From contig CALFEM010000390.1 in NCBI GenBank assembly GCA_937950105.1, positions 1 through 6,730 of the forward strand: a stretch of DNA of 6,730 nucleotides, read 5' to 3'. The stretch's first letter is position 1; every line of letters begins with the position of its first letter. The notes below the pieces were generated by a model. That model was not told where the DNA came from. It saw nothing but the letters and a program-made list of their open reading frames with translations, and searched no databases. The translations under genes and the position numbers were made by a program. The DNA is from an uncultured Alphaproteobacteria bacterium. Lineage in GTDB: Bacteria > Pseudomonadota > Alphaproteobacteria > Rhizobiales > Hyphomicrobiaceae. Positions 1 through 6,129 of this stretch are shown here, piece by piece.

Positions 1-31
1 GACTGGAGTTCAGACTGTGCTCTTCCGATCT
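1..31 (+). other. Illumina TruSeq adapter remnant (not genomic)
   Basis: The first 31 bases match, from memory, the 3' part of the Illumina TruSeq read-2 adapter, ending in the characteristic GCTCTTCCGATCT. One G is missing after CAGAC compared with the standard oligonucleotide. The match is far too long for chance, so this is library contamination left at a contig end. It lies in frame with the following partial gene only by accident and must not be translated as part of it. Genomic sequence should be taken to begin at about position 32. Confidence 0.95.
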
Positions 32-33
32 TC

Positions 34-315
34 ATCACGCGGGTCGTATTGGGCCCGTTGGGTTTTCGTCGGCCTGCTGCGGCCCGGGGCCTGCGCCTCG
101 TCGCCGCCGAGTATTCGCGCCTCGACAAGAACCTCTGGCTGGTCCGCTCCAACGCCACCGCCGACGGCATCGCCAACGCCGTCATGCCCGGCGTCGGCCG
201 GCGCGACGAGATCCGCGTCATGGAGATCGGTGCCGAGATGGTCCACTATCAGGCGTCGCTGACCTGGAACGTCGCCCGCCTCGACGCCGACGAGCTGCTT
301 GGCCTCAGGCACTGA
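34..315 (+). CDS. C-terminal fragment of an unrecognised protein
   Basis: An open frame runs in from the window edge and stops with TGA at 313-315; the true start lies outside the window. From about position 95 the codons have strongly GC-rich third positions and read as a plausible protein tail containing EYSRLDKNLWLVRSNAT and WNVARLDADELLGLRH. I do not recognise the family and see no signal peptide, membrane segment or cysteine pattern in the visible part. In the first 60 genomic bases the third-position GC preference is weaker in this frame than in the neighbouring frame, so the reading frame there is uncertain and a frameshift or chimeric end is possible. A strong terminator begins 56 bases after the stop, which fits this being the last gene of its transcript and separate from the yggT group. 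Confidence 0.6.
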   Translation: MTRVVLGPLGFRRPAAARGLRLVAAEYSRLDKNLWLVRSNATADGIANAVMPGVGRRDEIRVMEIGAEMVHYQASLTWNVARLDADELLGLRH

Positions 316-370
316 CCGGCAAGCGCCTCCGCTCGCGGTGCCGTCCCCGCCGGCAATCGTGCTCGCGTCC

Positions 371-402
371 ACGGCAGCCGATCAGCAGCGGCTGCCGTTT
401 TT
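371..402 (+). terminator. Rho-independent terminator
   Basis: A perfect 10-base inverted repeat (ACGGCAGCCG at 371-380 and CGGCTGCCGT at 389-398) encloses an 8-base loop and runs straight into a T tract, TTTTT at 398-402. Stem, loop size and U-run fit a classic intrinsic terminator on the plus strand. It lies 56 bases after the stop of the partial upstream gene and 115 bases before yggT, so it should end the upstream transcript and make yggT-DUF167-folD a separate unit. No gene is visible between 316 and 517. Confidence 0.88.
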
Positions 403-517
403 CGTTGCGGCATGGAAGCGCGCCGCGCCGCGAGCCGGCCGGACCCGACACCCGCCCCTTGCCGCTGACGGGGGCGGACGGTACACGTCACTGGACCCAA
501 TTCCCGCCAGAGGCGTC

Positions 518-808
518 ATGTTCGAACTGTTCAACTTCATCAGCCAGCTCATCACGGCTTACATCTTCATCGTGCTCGCCAGCGTCATCTTCAGCTGGCT
601 CATCGGCTTCGGCATCATCAACCCGTACAATCAAATTGCCCGCACGGTCTGGAACTTCCTGCAGGCGGTGACCGAGCCGGCGCTGGCACCGATCCGTCGC
701 ATGATGCCGGACTTCGGCGGCATCGACATCTCGCCGGTGATCCTGCTGCTCGGCCTGCAGTTCATCCAGTCGGTGATCCTGCCGAACCTGTATCGACTGG
801 TCGCGTGA
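518..808 (+). CDS. YggT family membrane protein
   Basis: The product is a 96-residue integral inner-membrane protein of the YggT family (YlmG in Gram-positives and plastids). The family has been linked to membrane organisation, division-associated functions and osmotic stress, but has no settled biochemical activity. Two hydrophobic segments at about residues 8-33 and 71-93 flank a polar loop. That loop holds the family hallmarks: SWLIGFGIINPYN (26-38), TEPALAPIRRMMP (52-64) and the second-helix lead-in GGIDISP (67-73). Many homologues carry two such units; this single-unit version of about 95-100 residues is common in alphaproteobacteria. ATG at 518 is chosen because family similarity begins there and AGAGG lies just upstream, with short spacing; the frame stays open further 5' but that stretch looks non-coding. 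The stop overlaps the start of the DUF167 gene, implying cotranscription. Confidence 0.93.
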   Translation: MFELFNFISQLITAYIFIVLASVIFSWLIGFGIINPYNQIARTVWNFLQAVTEPALAPIRRMMPDFGGIDISPVILLLGLQFIQSVILPNLYRLVA

Positions 809-1128
809 CCGGGCCGGCCGACATGCCCTGGCGGCAGACGGCCGACGGCCTGGTTGTGCGCGTGCGGCTGACGCCGAAAGCCTCGCGAGACGGCGTCGAA
901 GGGATCGAGGCGACCGCCGAGGGACCCGCGATCAAGGCCCGCGTGCGCGCGGTACCGTCCGACGGCGAGGCAAATAGCGCCGTTGCGAAACTCGTCGCCG
1001 AATGGCTCGATGTGCCAAAGAGTGCGGTGACGCTGGTGTCGGGGGGAAAGTCCCGGATCAAGTCGCTCGCCGTACGCGGCGATGCCGCAGCGTTGGTGCG
1101 CCACATCGCACTGAAGCTCGGGTGCTGA
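805..1128 (+). CDS. DUF167 / YggU (UPF0235) family protein
   Basis: This encodes a small soluble protein of the DUF167 (YggU, UPF0235) family, 107 residues from the GTG at 805. Structures are known for family members but no function is established. The hallmarks are present: the strand [13 protein letters not shown] near the N terminus, the helix [15 protein letters not shown], and the signature [21 protein letters not shown]. The GTG forms a GTGA overlap with the yggT stop, typical of translational coupling. An alternative ATG at 823 gives a 101-residue protein beginning [10 protein letters not shown], and family similarity begins at about this point, so the real start could be either. yggT and DUF167 genes are neighbours in very many proteobacteria, which supports both calls. 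folD follows after 77 bases. Confidence 0.92.
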   Translation: MTGPADMPWRQTADGLVVRVRLTPKASRDGVEGIEATAEGPAIKARVRAVPSDGEANSAVAKLVAEWLDVPKSAVTLVSGGKSRIKSLAVRGDAAALVRHIALKLGC

Positions 1129-1205
1129 GGGCGGCGAGGCCCGACGCGAATTCAACGAGAACAACAACGGCCAAATCGGCCCAACACGAGGGAGAGAAAC
1201 GACCC

Positions 1206-2087
1206 ATGACGGCAAAGATCATCGACGGCAAGGCGATCGCCGCGGACGTGCGCAAGAAGGTCGCCGCCGATGTTGCCAGCATCAAGGCTGCGCACGGCTT
1301 CGTGCCGGGGCTCGCGGTGGTGCTGGTCGGCGAAGACCCGGCGAGCAAGGTCTACGTCAAGAACAAGGCCGAGCAAACGGTCGAGACGGGCATGCTGTCG
1401 TGGGAGCACAAGCTTCCCGCCGAGACCTCCGAGGCCGGTCTGCTGGCGCTCGTGCACAAGCTCAACAACGACCCGGCCGTGAACGGCATCCTCGTGCAGT
1501 TGCCTCTGCCGAAGCACATCAACTCCGAGAAGGTCCTGAACGCGATCGATCCCGACAAGGATGTCGACGGCTTCCACCCGACCAACGTCGGCCGGCTGTG
1601 GATCGGCGCGCGCAGCCTCGTGCCCTGCACGCCGACCGGCTCGCTGATCCTGGCGCAGACGGTGGTGCCGAAGCTCGCCGGCCTCGACGCCGTGGTGATC
1701 GGCCGCTCCAACATCGTCGGCAAGCCGATGGCCTCGCTGCTGCTGGCGCAGAGCTGCACTGTGACGGTGGCGCATTCCAAAACCAAGGATCTGCCGGGCG
1801 TCGTCCGCCGCGCCGATCTCGTGGTCGCCGCCGTGGGCATCCCCGAGTTCGTCAAGGGCGACTGGATCAAGCCGGGCGCAACCGTGATCGACGTCGGCAT
1901 CAATCGCGTGCCGAAGGGCGACGGCAAGACCAGGCTGGTCGGCGATTGCGAGTACGACAGCTGTGCGGCGGTGGCGGGTGCCATTACGCCGGTGCCGGGC
2001 GGCGTCGGCCCGATGACCATCGCCTGCCTGTTGAAGAACACCGTCGAAGCCGCCCTGATGCAGAAGGGCTTGCCGGCGCTGGTGTGA
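1206..2087 (+). CDS. folD: Bifunctional methylenetetrahydrofolate dehydrogenase / methenyltetrahydrofolate cyclohydrolase
   Basis: FolD is a cytosolic enzyme that interconverts 5,10-methylene-, 5,10-methenyl- and 10-formyl-tetrahydrofolate using NADP+, feeding purine and formyl-methionine synthesis. The 293-residue length is normal. The catalytic domain has the signature around SKVYVKNK with Tyr50 and Lys54, GILVQLPLP (94-102, Gln98) and DVDGFHP (119-125, Asp121); these match the numbering of the E. coli active-site residues as I remember it. The nucleotide-binding domain shows [11 protein letters not shown] (GRSNIVGKP at 166-174), and the second family signature PGGVGPMT is at 264-271. Nothing appears missing. 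ATG at 1206 is chosen because similarity starts at MTAKIIDGK and GAGGGAGAG lies 9-11 bases upstream; the frame is open further 5' but overlaps the DUF167 gene. It is probably cotranscribed with yggT and DUF167 and ends at the hairpin 2094-2128. Confidence 0.98.
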   Translation: MTAKIIDGKAIAADVRKKVAADVASIKAAHGFVPGLAVVLVGEDPASKVYVKNKAEQTVETGMLSWEHKLPAETSEAGLLALVHKLNNDPAVNGILVQLPLPKHINSEKVLNAIDPDKDVDGFHPTNVGRLWIGARSLVPCTPTGSLILAQTVVPKLAGLDAVVIGRSNIVGKPMASLLLAQSCTVTVAHSKTKDLPGVVRRADLVVAAVGIPEFVKGDWIKPGATVIDVGINRVPKGDGKTRLVGDCEYDSCAAVAGAITPVPGGVGPMTIACLLKNTVEAALMQKGLPALV

Positions 2088-2093
2088 CCTGAC

Positions 2094-2128
2094 GGAACCG
2101 GCATCCGCACCTTGCGGAAGCCGGTTCC
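2094..2128. terminator. Long hairpin between convergent stops, likely bidirectional terminator
   Basis: GGAACCGGC (2094-2102) pairs perfectly with GCCGGTTCC (2120-2128). Past an A/A mismatch a further six pairs form (2104-2109 with 2113-2118) around a 3-base CCT loop. The structure occupies nearly all of the 42 bases between the folD stop (2085-2087) and the stop of the convergent caspase gene (2130-2132). There is no T tract on either strand, so it is not a canonical intrinsic terminator. Its position suggests a shared transcript-end or 3'-protecting stem for both genes. Confidence 0.72.
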
Positions 2129-2129
2129 A

Positions 2130-3542
2130 TCAAGGCTCGACGGTGTAGCGGATGCACGAGTAGGTCAGCGGGCGAAACTTTTTCGCCGAGAGCTTTTCGA
2201 CAGGGATAGCCCCGCTCACGGTCTGGCTGCGGAGATCGTCCGGCGTGAAGTAGACGAGCGAATAGCTCTGCGTGCCGTCACTGCCGATATCGGCGACGAC
2301 CGTCTTGTAGATCAGTTCGAACGTCTTGCCCTTGTCCTTCTCGCTGATGGTGCAGTTGGTCGCGAACGTCACCACCGATGTTCCATCCCCGGGCAGGACG
2401 TTGCTGATGCGCCTCCACTGGGTTCGATCGGTGCACGAAAGGTCAGCCCCGCCGGGATAGATGAGTATTTCGGAGTTCTGGTTCGAGACCAGTCGCGGCG
2501 CACCATCGTTCTGAAATACCGTGTCGGCCAAGAACCTGACGCCGGGTGCAAGTGACCTCTCATGCACCTCTGCGCACTTCGAGAAATCGAGCGCTCGCTT
2601 GCTCACAGTGACGAGCGGATGATTGAGCGATGCTGCAGGAATCGCGCTCGACTCGTGACCTCGGGCGTTCGGCTTGCCAGCGTTGGCGCTACCGCCATCC
2701 TGCGGAGCAGATTTGGGCGTGGGCCCGGCGGCGTTCGCAGCAACGGCCTTCCCGTCGGGCACCAACACCCAGAAGCCGATGATCTGGTCGTAGTACGCCG
2801 GGTTCTGCTGGTGTTTCACCGTCGCCGCCAGCGCCGAAACGTCGTTCTGAACCTGCTTGGCGAGCGCCACGTGCGTCAGGCCTCGCTGCTCGATCCACGG
2901 CAACAGCTTGCGCGTGAAGATCGAATTGGGATCGGGATCGCCGTCCGACAGCCGGTCGAGCGCCATCTGGCCAATGCCCGCAGAGAACAGCACGAAAACG
3001 CCACTCGGCGGATCGATCCGTGCCAAGCCTCTCGCGACACCCAGATTTCGCGTTCCCGAAGTCAGAAACGGATTGTCGCGGCAGGCATCGAGGACCAGCA
3101 GGGTAGACGCCGCGCCTCGCTGCTGAACCTCGCGAATGATCTTGTCTACGGCGAAGGCTTCGCTCGCAACGACGCTCGCATCCGCGGACGACAGGACCGG
3201 CATGTCGGCGGCAACGAGGTAATTCTCAGCTCCGATCGCGACCCCGTGACCGGCAAAGAAGAAAAAGGCCTCGTCCCCTTTTTGCAGCGTGCCATAGAAC
3301 TGGGACAGCTTGAACGCCATGTCGCGGCGTGCGACGTTCTCGGCCAGCACCGTTTCAACGCCTATGCGCGAGAACACAGCGGCAACCGCCCGCGCATCGC
3401 TCGTGGCCTTTTTCAGAGACGGTACATTGTGGTAGCTGTCGATGCCGATGACCAGCCCAACCCGCTTTGCCATTGCAGCGGGCGCAGCCGCAATGGCCGC
3501 GAAAGCAAGAACGATAAGTCGCGCCGTGATCGAACGGAACAT
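2130..3542 (-). CDS. Secreted caspase-like (peptidase C14) protein with Cys-containing C-terminal domain
   Basis: This 470-residue protein is a predicted exported cysteine peptidase of the caspase/metacaspase-like clan. Residues 1-25 form a typical Sec signal peptide (basic start, hydrophobic core, cleavage after AMA). The caspase fold spans about 27-262: strand VGLVIGIDSY, FFFFAGHG with catalytic His99, and LLVLDACRDNPF with catalytic Cys154. A p10-like part follows with FSAGIGQMALDRL, NSIFTRKLLPW and NPAYYDQIIGFWVLVP. A low-complexity Ala/Gly/Pro/Lys linker (about 263-300) leads to an unrecognised domain (about 305-470) whose Cys323, Cys370, Cys397 and Cys463 are the only cysteines besides Cys154, suggesting two disulfides in the periplasm. 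Acidic and basic substrate preferences both occur in this clan, so specificity is unknown. ATG at 3542 has only a weak GGGGG upstream. The gene lies 145 bases past the small frameshifted gene on the same strand. Substrate and role are unknown. Confidence 0.9.
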   Translation of the reverse strand: MFRSITARLIVLAFAAIAAAPAAMAKRVGLVIGIDSYHNVPSLKKATSDARAVAAVFSRIGVETVLAENVARRDMAFKLSQFYGTLQKGDEAFFFFAGHGVAIGAENYLVAADMPVLSSADASVVASEAFAVDKIIREVQQRGAASTLLVLDACRDNPFLTSGTRNLGVARGLARIDPPSGVFVLFSAGIGQMALDRLSDGDPDPNSIFTRKLLPWIEQRGLTHVALAKQVQNDVSALAATVKHQQNPAYYDQIIGFWVLVPDGKAVAANAAGPTPKSAPQDGGSANAGKPNARGHESSAIPAASLNHPLVTVSKRALDFSKCAEVHERSLAPGVRFLADTVFQNDGAPRLVSNQNSEILIYPGGADLSCTDRTQWRRISNVLPGDGTSVVTFATNCTISEKDKGKTFELIYKTVVADIGSDGTQSYSLVYFTPDDLRSQTVSGAIPVEKLSAKKFRPLTYSCIRYTVEP

Positions 3543-3663
3543 GTGCGCCCCCGGTTATGCCGCTGACTGAATACACCAATCGGCAGTCGCTGGGCAGCAC
3601 TTTTGACGTGACGAACCTCACCTGAGATTTGGCGGTCCACGCGAGAAGAACCAGCCGCCGCCT

Positions 3664-3678
3664 CGCTCGGTCCGAGCG
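3664..3678. repeat. Short perfect inverted repeat downstream of the small gene
   Basis: CGCTCGG (3664-3670) and CCGAGCG (3672-3678) form a perfect palindrome around one central T, able to fold as a 6-pair stem with a 3-base loop. Read on the minus strand it starts 9 bases after the stop of the small gene and lies about 120 bases before the caspase start. No T tract follows. It could act as a weak terminator closing the his transcript or as an operator-like site for the caspase gene; the sequence does not decide between these. In the rest of 3543-3687 I see no convincing promoter. Confidence 0.5.
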
Positions 3679-3687
3679 TTGTCTGCA

Positions 3688-4061
3688 TCACACGAACGTG
3701 GCGCTGTGCTCGAGGTACTTGATGAAGTCGGGGTCCTTTCGGATCTCGATCGGCAGCGGCAGACTCGCTACGGATTCGAAGAACGGCGCATGCTTGCCGG
3801 CAGCGTTGGCGAGCGTTTGGCAATATCGGCGCCGGCTTTCGTGTCGCCGCGAATGAACCGCAGGTGGTCCGCCAGTTCCCTGTTCGCCAGCTCGACATTG
3901 CCGCCGTGCTTGGCGCGCAACTGCTGATACGAGAGCGTGCTGAGGTAAAGCGCGTAGCGCTGCTCGAATTCGCCCGGTCGCGAGCGAAATTCGCTGCGTG
4001 TTGTGTGCCGGTCGAATTGCTCCGGGTGCGCAGAATTTTCTGCTTCGGCTAAACCGTCCAC
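3688..4061 (-). pseudogene. Small unknown gene with an apparent one-base frameshift
   Basis: Reading starts at GTG 4061, 13 bases inside the 3' end of hisH, and gives a helical-looking protein with FEQRYALYLSTLSYQQLRAK and ELADHLRFIRGDTKAGADIAK. As written this frame ends early at 3768. Inserting one base into the AAA run (TTT at 3816-3818 on the plus strand) continues it as TLANAAGKHAPFFESVASLP and on to IEIRKDPDFIKYLEHSATFV, ending at TGA 3688-3690. The joined product would be 124 residues. The join is persuasive because the second segment is open and protein-like exactly from the point where the first loses sense. I do not recognise the family; there is no signal peptide or membrane segment. 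GTG is the only reasonable start: the next in-frame candidate is a TTG far inside. The overlap suggests translational coupling to hisH. It may be a real mutation or a homopolymer sequencing error in an intact gene. Confidence 0.65.
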
Positions 4062-4702
4062 TTCAGGAAATTGGCGATCAGTTTCAGCCCGAGGCTCTGA
4101 CTCTTTTCCGGGTGGAACTGCGTGCCCGCCATATTGCCGCGCGCCACGAATGCCGTGATCGGGCCGCCGTAATCAGTGCGCGCCACGACATCCGCGTCGC
4201 TCGCCGCCACCAGATGATAGGAATGCACGAAATAGGCGTGCAGACCGCCGGCGCCTGTCGGGATGCCGGCGAGCAGCGCGTGCGGTGTCACCACGTCGAG
4301 CGTGTTCCAGCCCATGTGCGGGATCTTCAGCGACGGGTGGGCGGGCGTGATGTGGCGCACCTCGCCCGAGATCCAGTCGAGCCCATCGGTGACGCCATGC
4401 TCCAGGCCGCGTGTCGCCATCAGTTGCATGCCGACGCAGATGCCGAGGAACGGCCGGCCCTTGCCACGCACCGTCTCCTCCAGCGCGTCGCGCATCCCCG
4501 GCACGGCTTCGAGACCACGCTTGCAATCGGCATAGGCGCCGACGCCCGGCAGCACGACGCGATTCGCCGCGCGCACCACGACCGGATCGCTGGTGACGAC
4601 GATCTCCGCATTCGCCTCGCTCTCACGCGCCGCGCGCTCGAACGCCTTGGCGGCGGAGTGCAGGTTGCCGGAGCCGTAATCGATGATGGCGACGCGCTGC
4701 AT
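4049..4702 (-). CDS. hisH: Imidazole glycerol phosphate synthase, glutaminase subunit HisH
   Basis: HisH hydrolyses glutamine and passes ammonia to HisF, which converts PRFAR to imidazole glycerol phosphate and AICAR in histidine synthesis. The 217-residue length fits the family. It is a class I glutamine amidotransferase: [11 protein letters not shown] (6-16), the [12 protein letters not shown] loop (49-60), the nucleophile elbow [12 protein letters not shown] with Cys89, PHMGWN (128-133) typical of HisH, and GTQFHPEKS with His197 and Glu199 completing the triad. The ATG at 4702 gives the standard N terminus; the sequence just upstream has only a weak GGG as ribosome-binding site. It lies downstream of hisB and the DUF2628 gene on the same strand, separated from the latter by 128 bases carrying REP-like hairpins. 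Its 3' end overlaps the small unknown gene by 13 bases. The partner hisF is not in the window. Confidence 0.97.
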   Translation of the reverse strand: MQRVAIIDYGSGNLHSAAKAFERAARESEANAEIVVTSDPVVVRAANRVVLPGVGAYADCKRGLEAVPGMRDALEETVRGKGRPFLGICVGMQLMATRGLEHGVTDGLDWISGEVRHITPAHPSLKIPHMGWNTLDVVTPHALLAGIPTGAGGLHAYFVHSYHLVAASDADVVARTDYGGPITAFVARGNMAGTQFHPEKSQSLGLKLIANFLKWTV

Positions 4703-4735
4703 TTGGACCCGTGATCGCTGCCCGCAATGCCGTCA

Positions 4736-4809
4736 CCCCGGCGAAGGCCGGGGCCCAGGCACGCATTTTTGCTTACAAGACCGTGTATGGATTCCCGCCT
4801 TGGCGGGAA
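4736..4809. repeat. REP-like double-hairpin repeat between hisH and the DUF2628 gene
   Basis: Two GC-rich hairpins sit about 40 bases apart in the 128-base gap. The first is CCCCGGC (4736-4742) with GCCGGGG (4747-4753) around GAAG. The second is TTCCCGCC (4792-4799) with GGCGGGAA (4802-4809) around TT. The flanking words, such as GTCACCCCGGCGAAGGCCGG and GGATTCCCGCCTTGGCGGGA, closely resemble interspersed palindromic repeats I recall as abundant in intergenic regions of many alphaproteobacterial genomes. The T run 4766-4770 lies between the hairpins. In the direction of the his transcript the element sits between two cotranscribed genes and could stabilise or partly terminate the message. Confidence 0.75.
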
Positions 4810-4830
4810 GAAAGTGGAGAGACGCGGCGG

Positions 4831-5379
4831 CTACTTGCGCCAGAAGGCGAAACGACGCTTCGCCTCCGCCTTGCCGCCAGCCGCCTCGACCGCAGGCCGC
4901 GACAGAACCGTGTGCGGCGCCGACACCACTCCCGGATGGCTGCGCAGCGGCGCCTGCGTCGGCAGCCAATGCTCGAAGAAGCGCCGCTCGCACTCGGCTT
5001 CGCTGCTGCCCATGACGGAGCCGGCGTTCGCCCAGCCGCGGCGGTCGAGATCGAACACCTGCAACGCATGCGCCTCGAAACCGACAATAGCGTGCAGGCC
5101 GACGATGGCCGCGCTGATCCAGCGCGGATCGGCATCGAGCAGATGCACGGCGCCGACCACCGCCGCGATCGCGGCGACGTACAGCGCCACGCCGAGCCAG
5201 ACGCGGTTCATGACCAGCCAGACCGGCGCCATGAAGAACGCCGACCAGTTGAACCCGTCCTTGAGGAACAGCATTTCCTCGGCGCGCTCGATCCGGTCGA
5301 TCGCGGGCTGCGGCGGCTCGTGCACAGTGTAGAGAGACATGCTCCGGCTGCTCTGAAACGGCCAAACGGTGATGATCAT
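4831..5379 (-). CDS. DUF2628 domain membrane protein
   Basis: This encodes a 182-residue protein with an N-terminal DUF2628 domain, a family of unknown function. From the ATG at 5379, the soluble lead ([21 protein letters not shown]) is followed by the hallmark [22 protein letters not shown] (about 40-61). Hydrophobic segments lie near 45-57, 60-78 and 87-101, then comes a polar tail with many Arg and Lys. It is presumably an inner-membrane protein. The ATG at 5379 overlaps the hisB stop as ATGA, suggesting translational coupling. Homologues usually begin near [10 protein letters not shown], which corresponds to the ATG at 5340 (169 residues), so that is a real alternative and the first 13 residues may not be translated. 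A DUF2628 gene between hisB and hisH is, as I recall, a recurrent arrangement in Bradyrhizobium-like genomes; a role in histidine synthesis is not known. Confidence 0.9.
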   Translation of the reverse strand: MIITVWPFQSSRSMSLYTVHEPPQPAIDRIERAEEMLFLKDGFNWSAFFMAPVWLVMNRVWLGVALYVAAIAAVVGAVHLLDADPRWISAAIVGLHAIVGFEAHALQVFDLDRRGWANAGSVMGSSEAECERRFFEHWLPTQAPLRSHPGVVSAPHTVLSRPAVEAAGGKAEAKRRFAFWRK

Positions 5380-5972
5380 CCGGTCAGACTGCCTTTCGTC
5401 GAGGGCACACGGCCAGCCTGGCGGGGATCGAGCTCGACGGCCTTGCGCAGCGCGCGGGCCAATCCCTTGTAGCAGGTCTCGGCGATGTGATGGTTGTTTT
5501 CACCGTAAAGATTGGCGATGTGTAACGTGATGCCGGCGTTCTGCGCGAACGCCTGGAACCACTCGCGAAACAGTTCCGTGTCCATCTCGCCGACCTTGTC
5601 GCGCGAGAATTTCACGTCCCATATCAGGTAGGGCCGGCCGGAAACGTCGACGGCGACCCGCGTCATCGTCTCGTCCATGGGCAGGTGCACGTCCGCGTAG
5701 CGCGCAATGCCGGCCTTGTCGCCGAGCGCCTTGGCGAACGCCTGGCCGAGGGCGATGCCGCTATCCTCCGCCGTGTGGTGGAAATCGATATGCAGATCGC
5801 CCTTGGCCTTCAAGGTGATGTCGATCAGCGCATGGCGGGCCAGCTGTTCCAGCATGTGGTCGAGAAAACCGATACCCGTCGCCACGTCATAGGCGCCGGT
5901 GCCATCGAGGTTCACCTCCGCGGTGATCTCGGTCTCCTTGGTCTTTCTCTCGATTTTCGCCTTGCGCGCCAC
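5376..5972 (-). CDS. hisB: Imidazoleglycerol-phosphate dehydratase
   Basis: HisB dehydrates imidazole glycerol phosphate to imidazole acetol phosphate in cytosolic histidine synthesis, using bound manganese. At 198 residues this is the monofunctional form, without the histidinol-phosphatase domain of the E. coli enzyme. Metal-binding and family motifs are intact: GFLDHML (35-41), the first His-rich signature [12 protein letters not shown] (59-70), [18 protein letters not shown], and the second signature [10 protein letters not shown] (156-165, with His161, His162, Glu165). The start is GTG at 5972, with AGAGG six bases upstream on the minus strand as a good ribosome-binding site. It is the first gene of the minus-strand his block, diverging from hslV across a 157-base region, and its stop overlaps the DUF2628 start by four bases. 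Confidence 0.98.
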   Translation of the reverse strand: MARKAKIERKTKETEITAEVNLDGTGAYDVATGIGFLDHMLEQLARHALIDITLKAKGDLHIDFHHTAEDSGIALGQAFAKALGDKAGIARYADVHLPMDETMTRVAVDVSGRPYLIWDVKFSRDKVGEMDTELFREWFQAFAQNAGITLHIANLYGENNHHIAETCYKGLARALRKAVELDPRQAGRVPSTKGSLTG

Positions 5973-6089
5973 GTCCCGCCTCTTTTTCCGTCGCCTTGCC
6001 GCCCTCGCGCCAAGCGTTTATCAGCTTGCCTGACTGCCGACCAGAGGAGGCGCCGCCTCACCGGTCCACCCCCGGGACACGCCGCCCGG

Positions 6090-6119
6090 CTTGAAGTGGA
6101 GCGGCCCGCACACCTTATT
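6090..6119 (+). promoter_or_regulatory. Candidate heat-shock (RpoH-type) promoter of hslV
   Basis: CTTGAA (6090-6095) and CCTTATT (6113-6119) are separated by 17 bases, resembling RpoH (sigma-32) promoters, which have a CTTGAA-like -35 and a CC-rich, AT-ending -10. hslV is a known heat-shock gene, which fits. Transcription would start at about 6125-6127, only a few bases before the hslV ATG at 6130. The rest of 5973-6129 holds a small GC hairpin (GAGGC 6047-6051 / GCCTC 6055-6059) and must contain the divergent hisB promoter, which I cannot place. Confidence 0.5.
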
Positions 6120-6129
6120 CTCCCGGACC

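Noticed and set aside
1165..1182. Short GGCC...GGCC inverted repeat before folD as an attenuator
   Set aside because: Only four base pairs; expected by chance in such GC-rich sequence.
2562..3566. Long plus-strand open frame of 334 codons opposite the caspase gene
   Set aside because: It is the antisense shadow of a well-supported gene with clear caspase motifs; its translation is rich in Arg and shows no family hallmarks.
3543..3600. Possible promoter for the caspase gene (TTGGTG and CATAAC-like words on the minus strand)
   Set aside because: The words are separated by only about 14 bases and match consensus poorly, so I do not report a promoter.
3413..3898. Minus-strand open frame of 161 codons spanning the small gene, the gap and the caspase start
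   Set aside because: Its frame differs from both segments of the small gene and from the caspase frame; the sequence does not read like a protein and overlaps the caspase signal peptide region.
3998..4714. Plus-strand open frame of 238 codons opposite hisH
   Set aside because: hisH on the other strand has all catalytic residues; the plus frame is a high-GC mirror without recognisable features.
4711..5472. Plus-strand open frame across the REP-like repeat and the DUF2628 gene
   Set aside because: It runs through hairpin repeats and opposite two supported genes, and its translation is Arg/Ala-rich low-information sequence.
6091..6129. Upstream TTG start for hslV
   Set aside because: The TTG lies inside the likely -35 element and the added residues have no similarity to HslV N termini; the ATG at 6130 is preferred.
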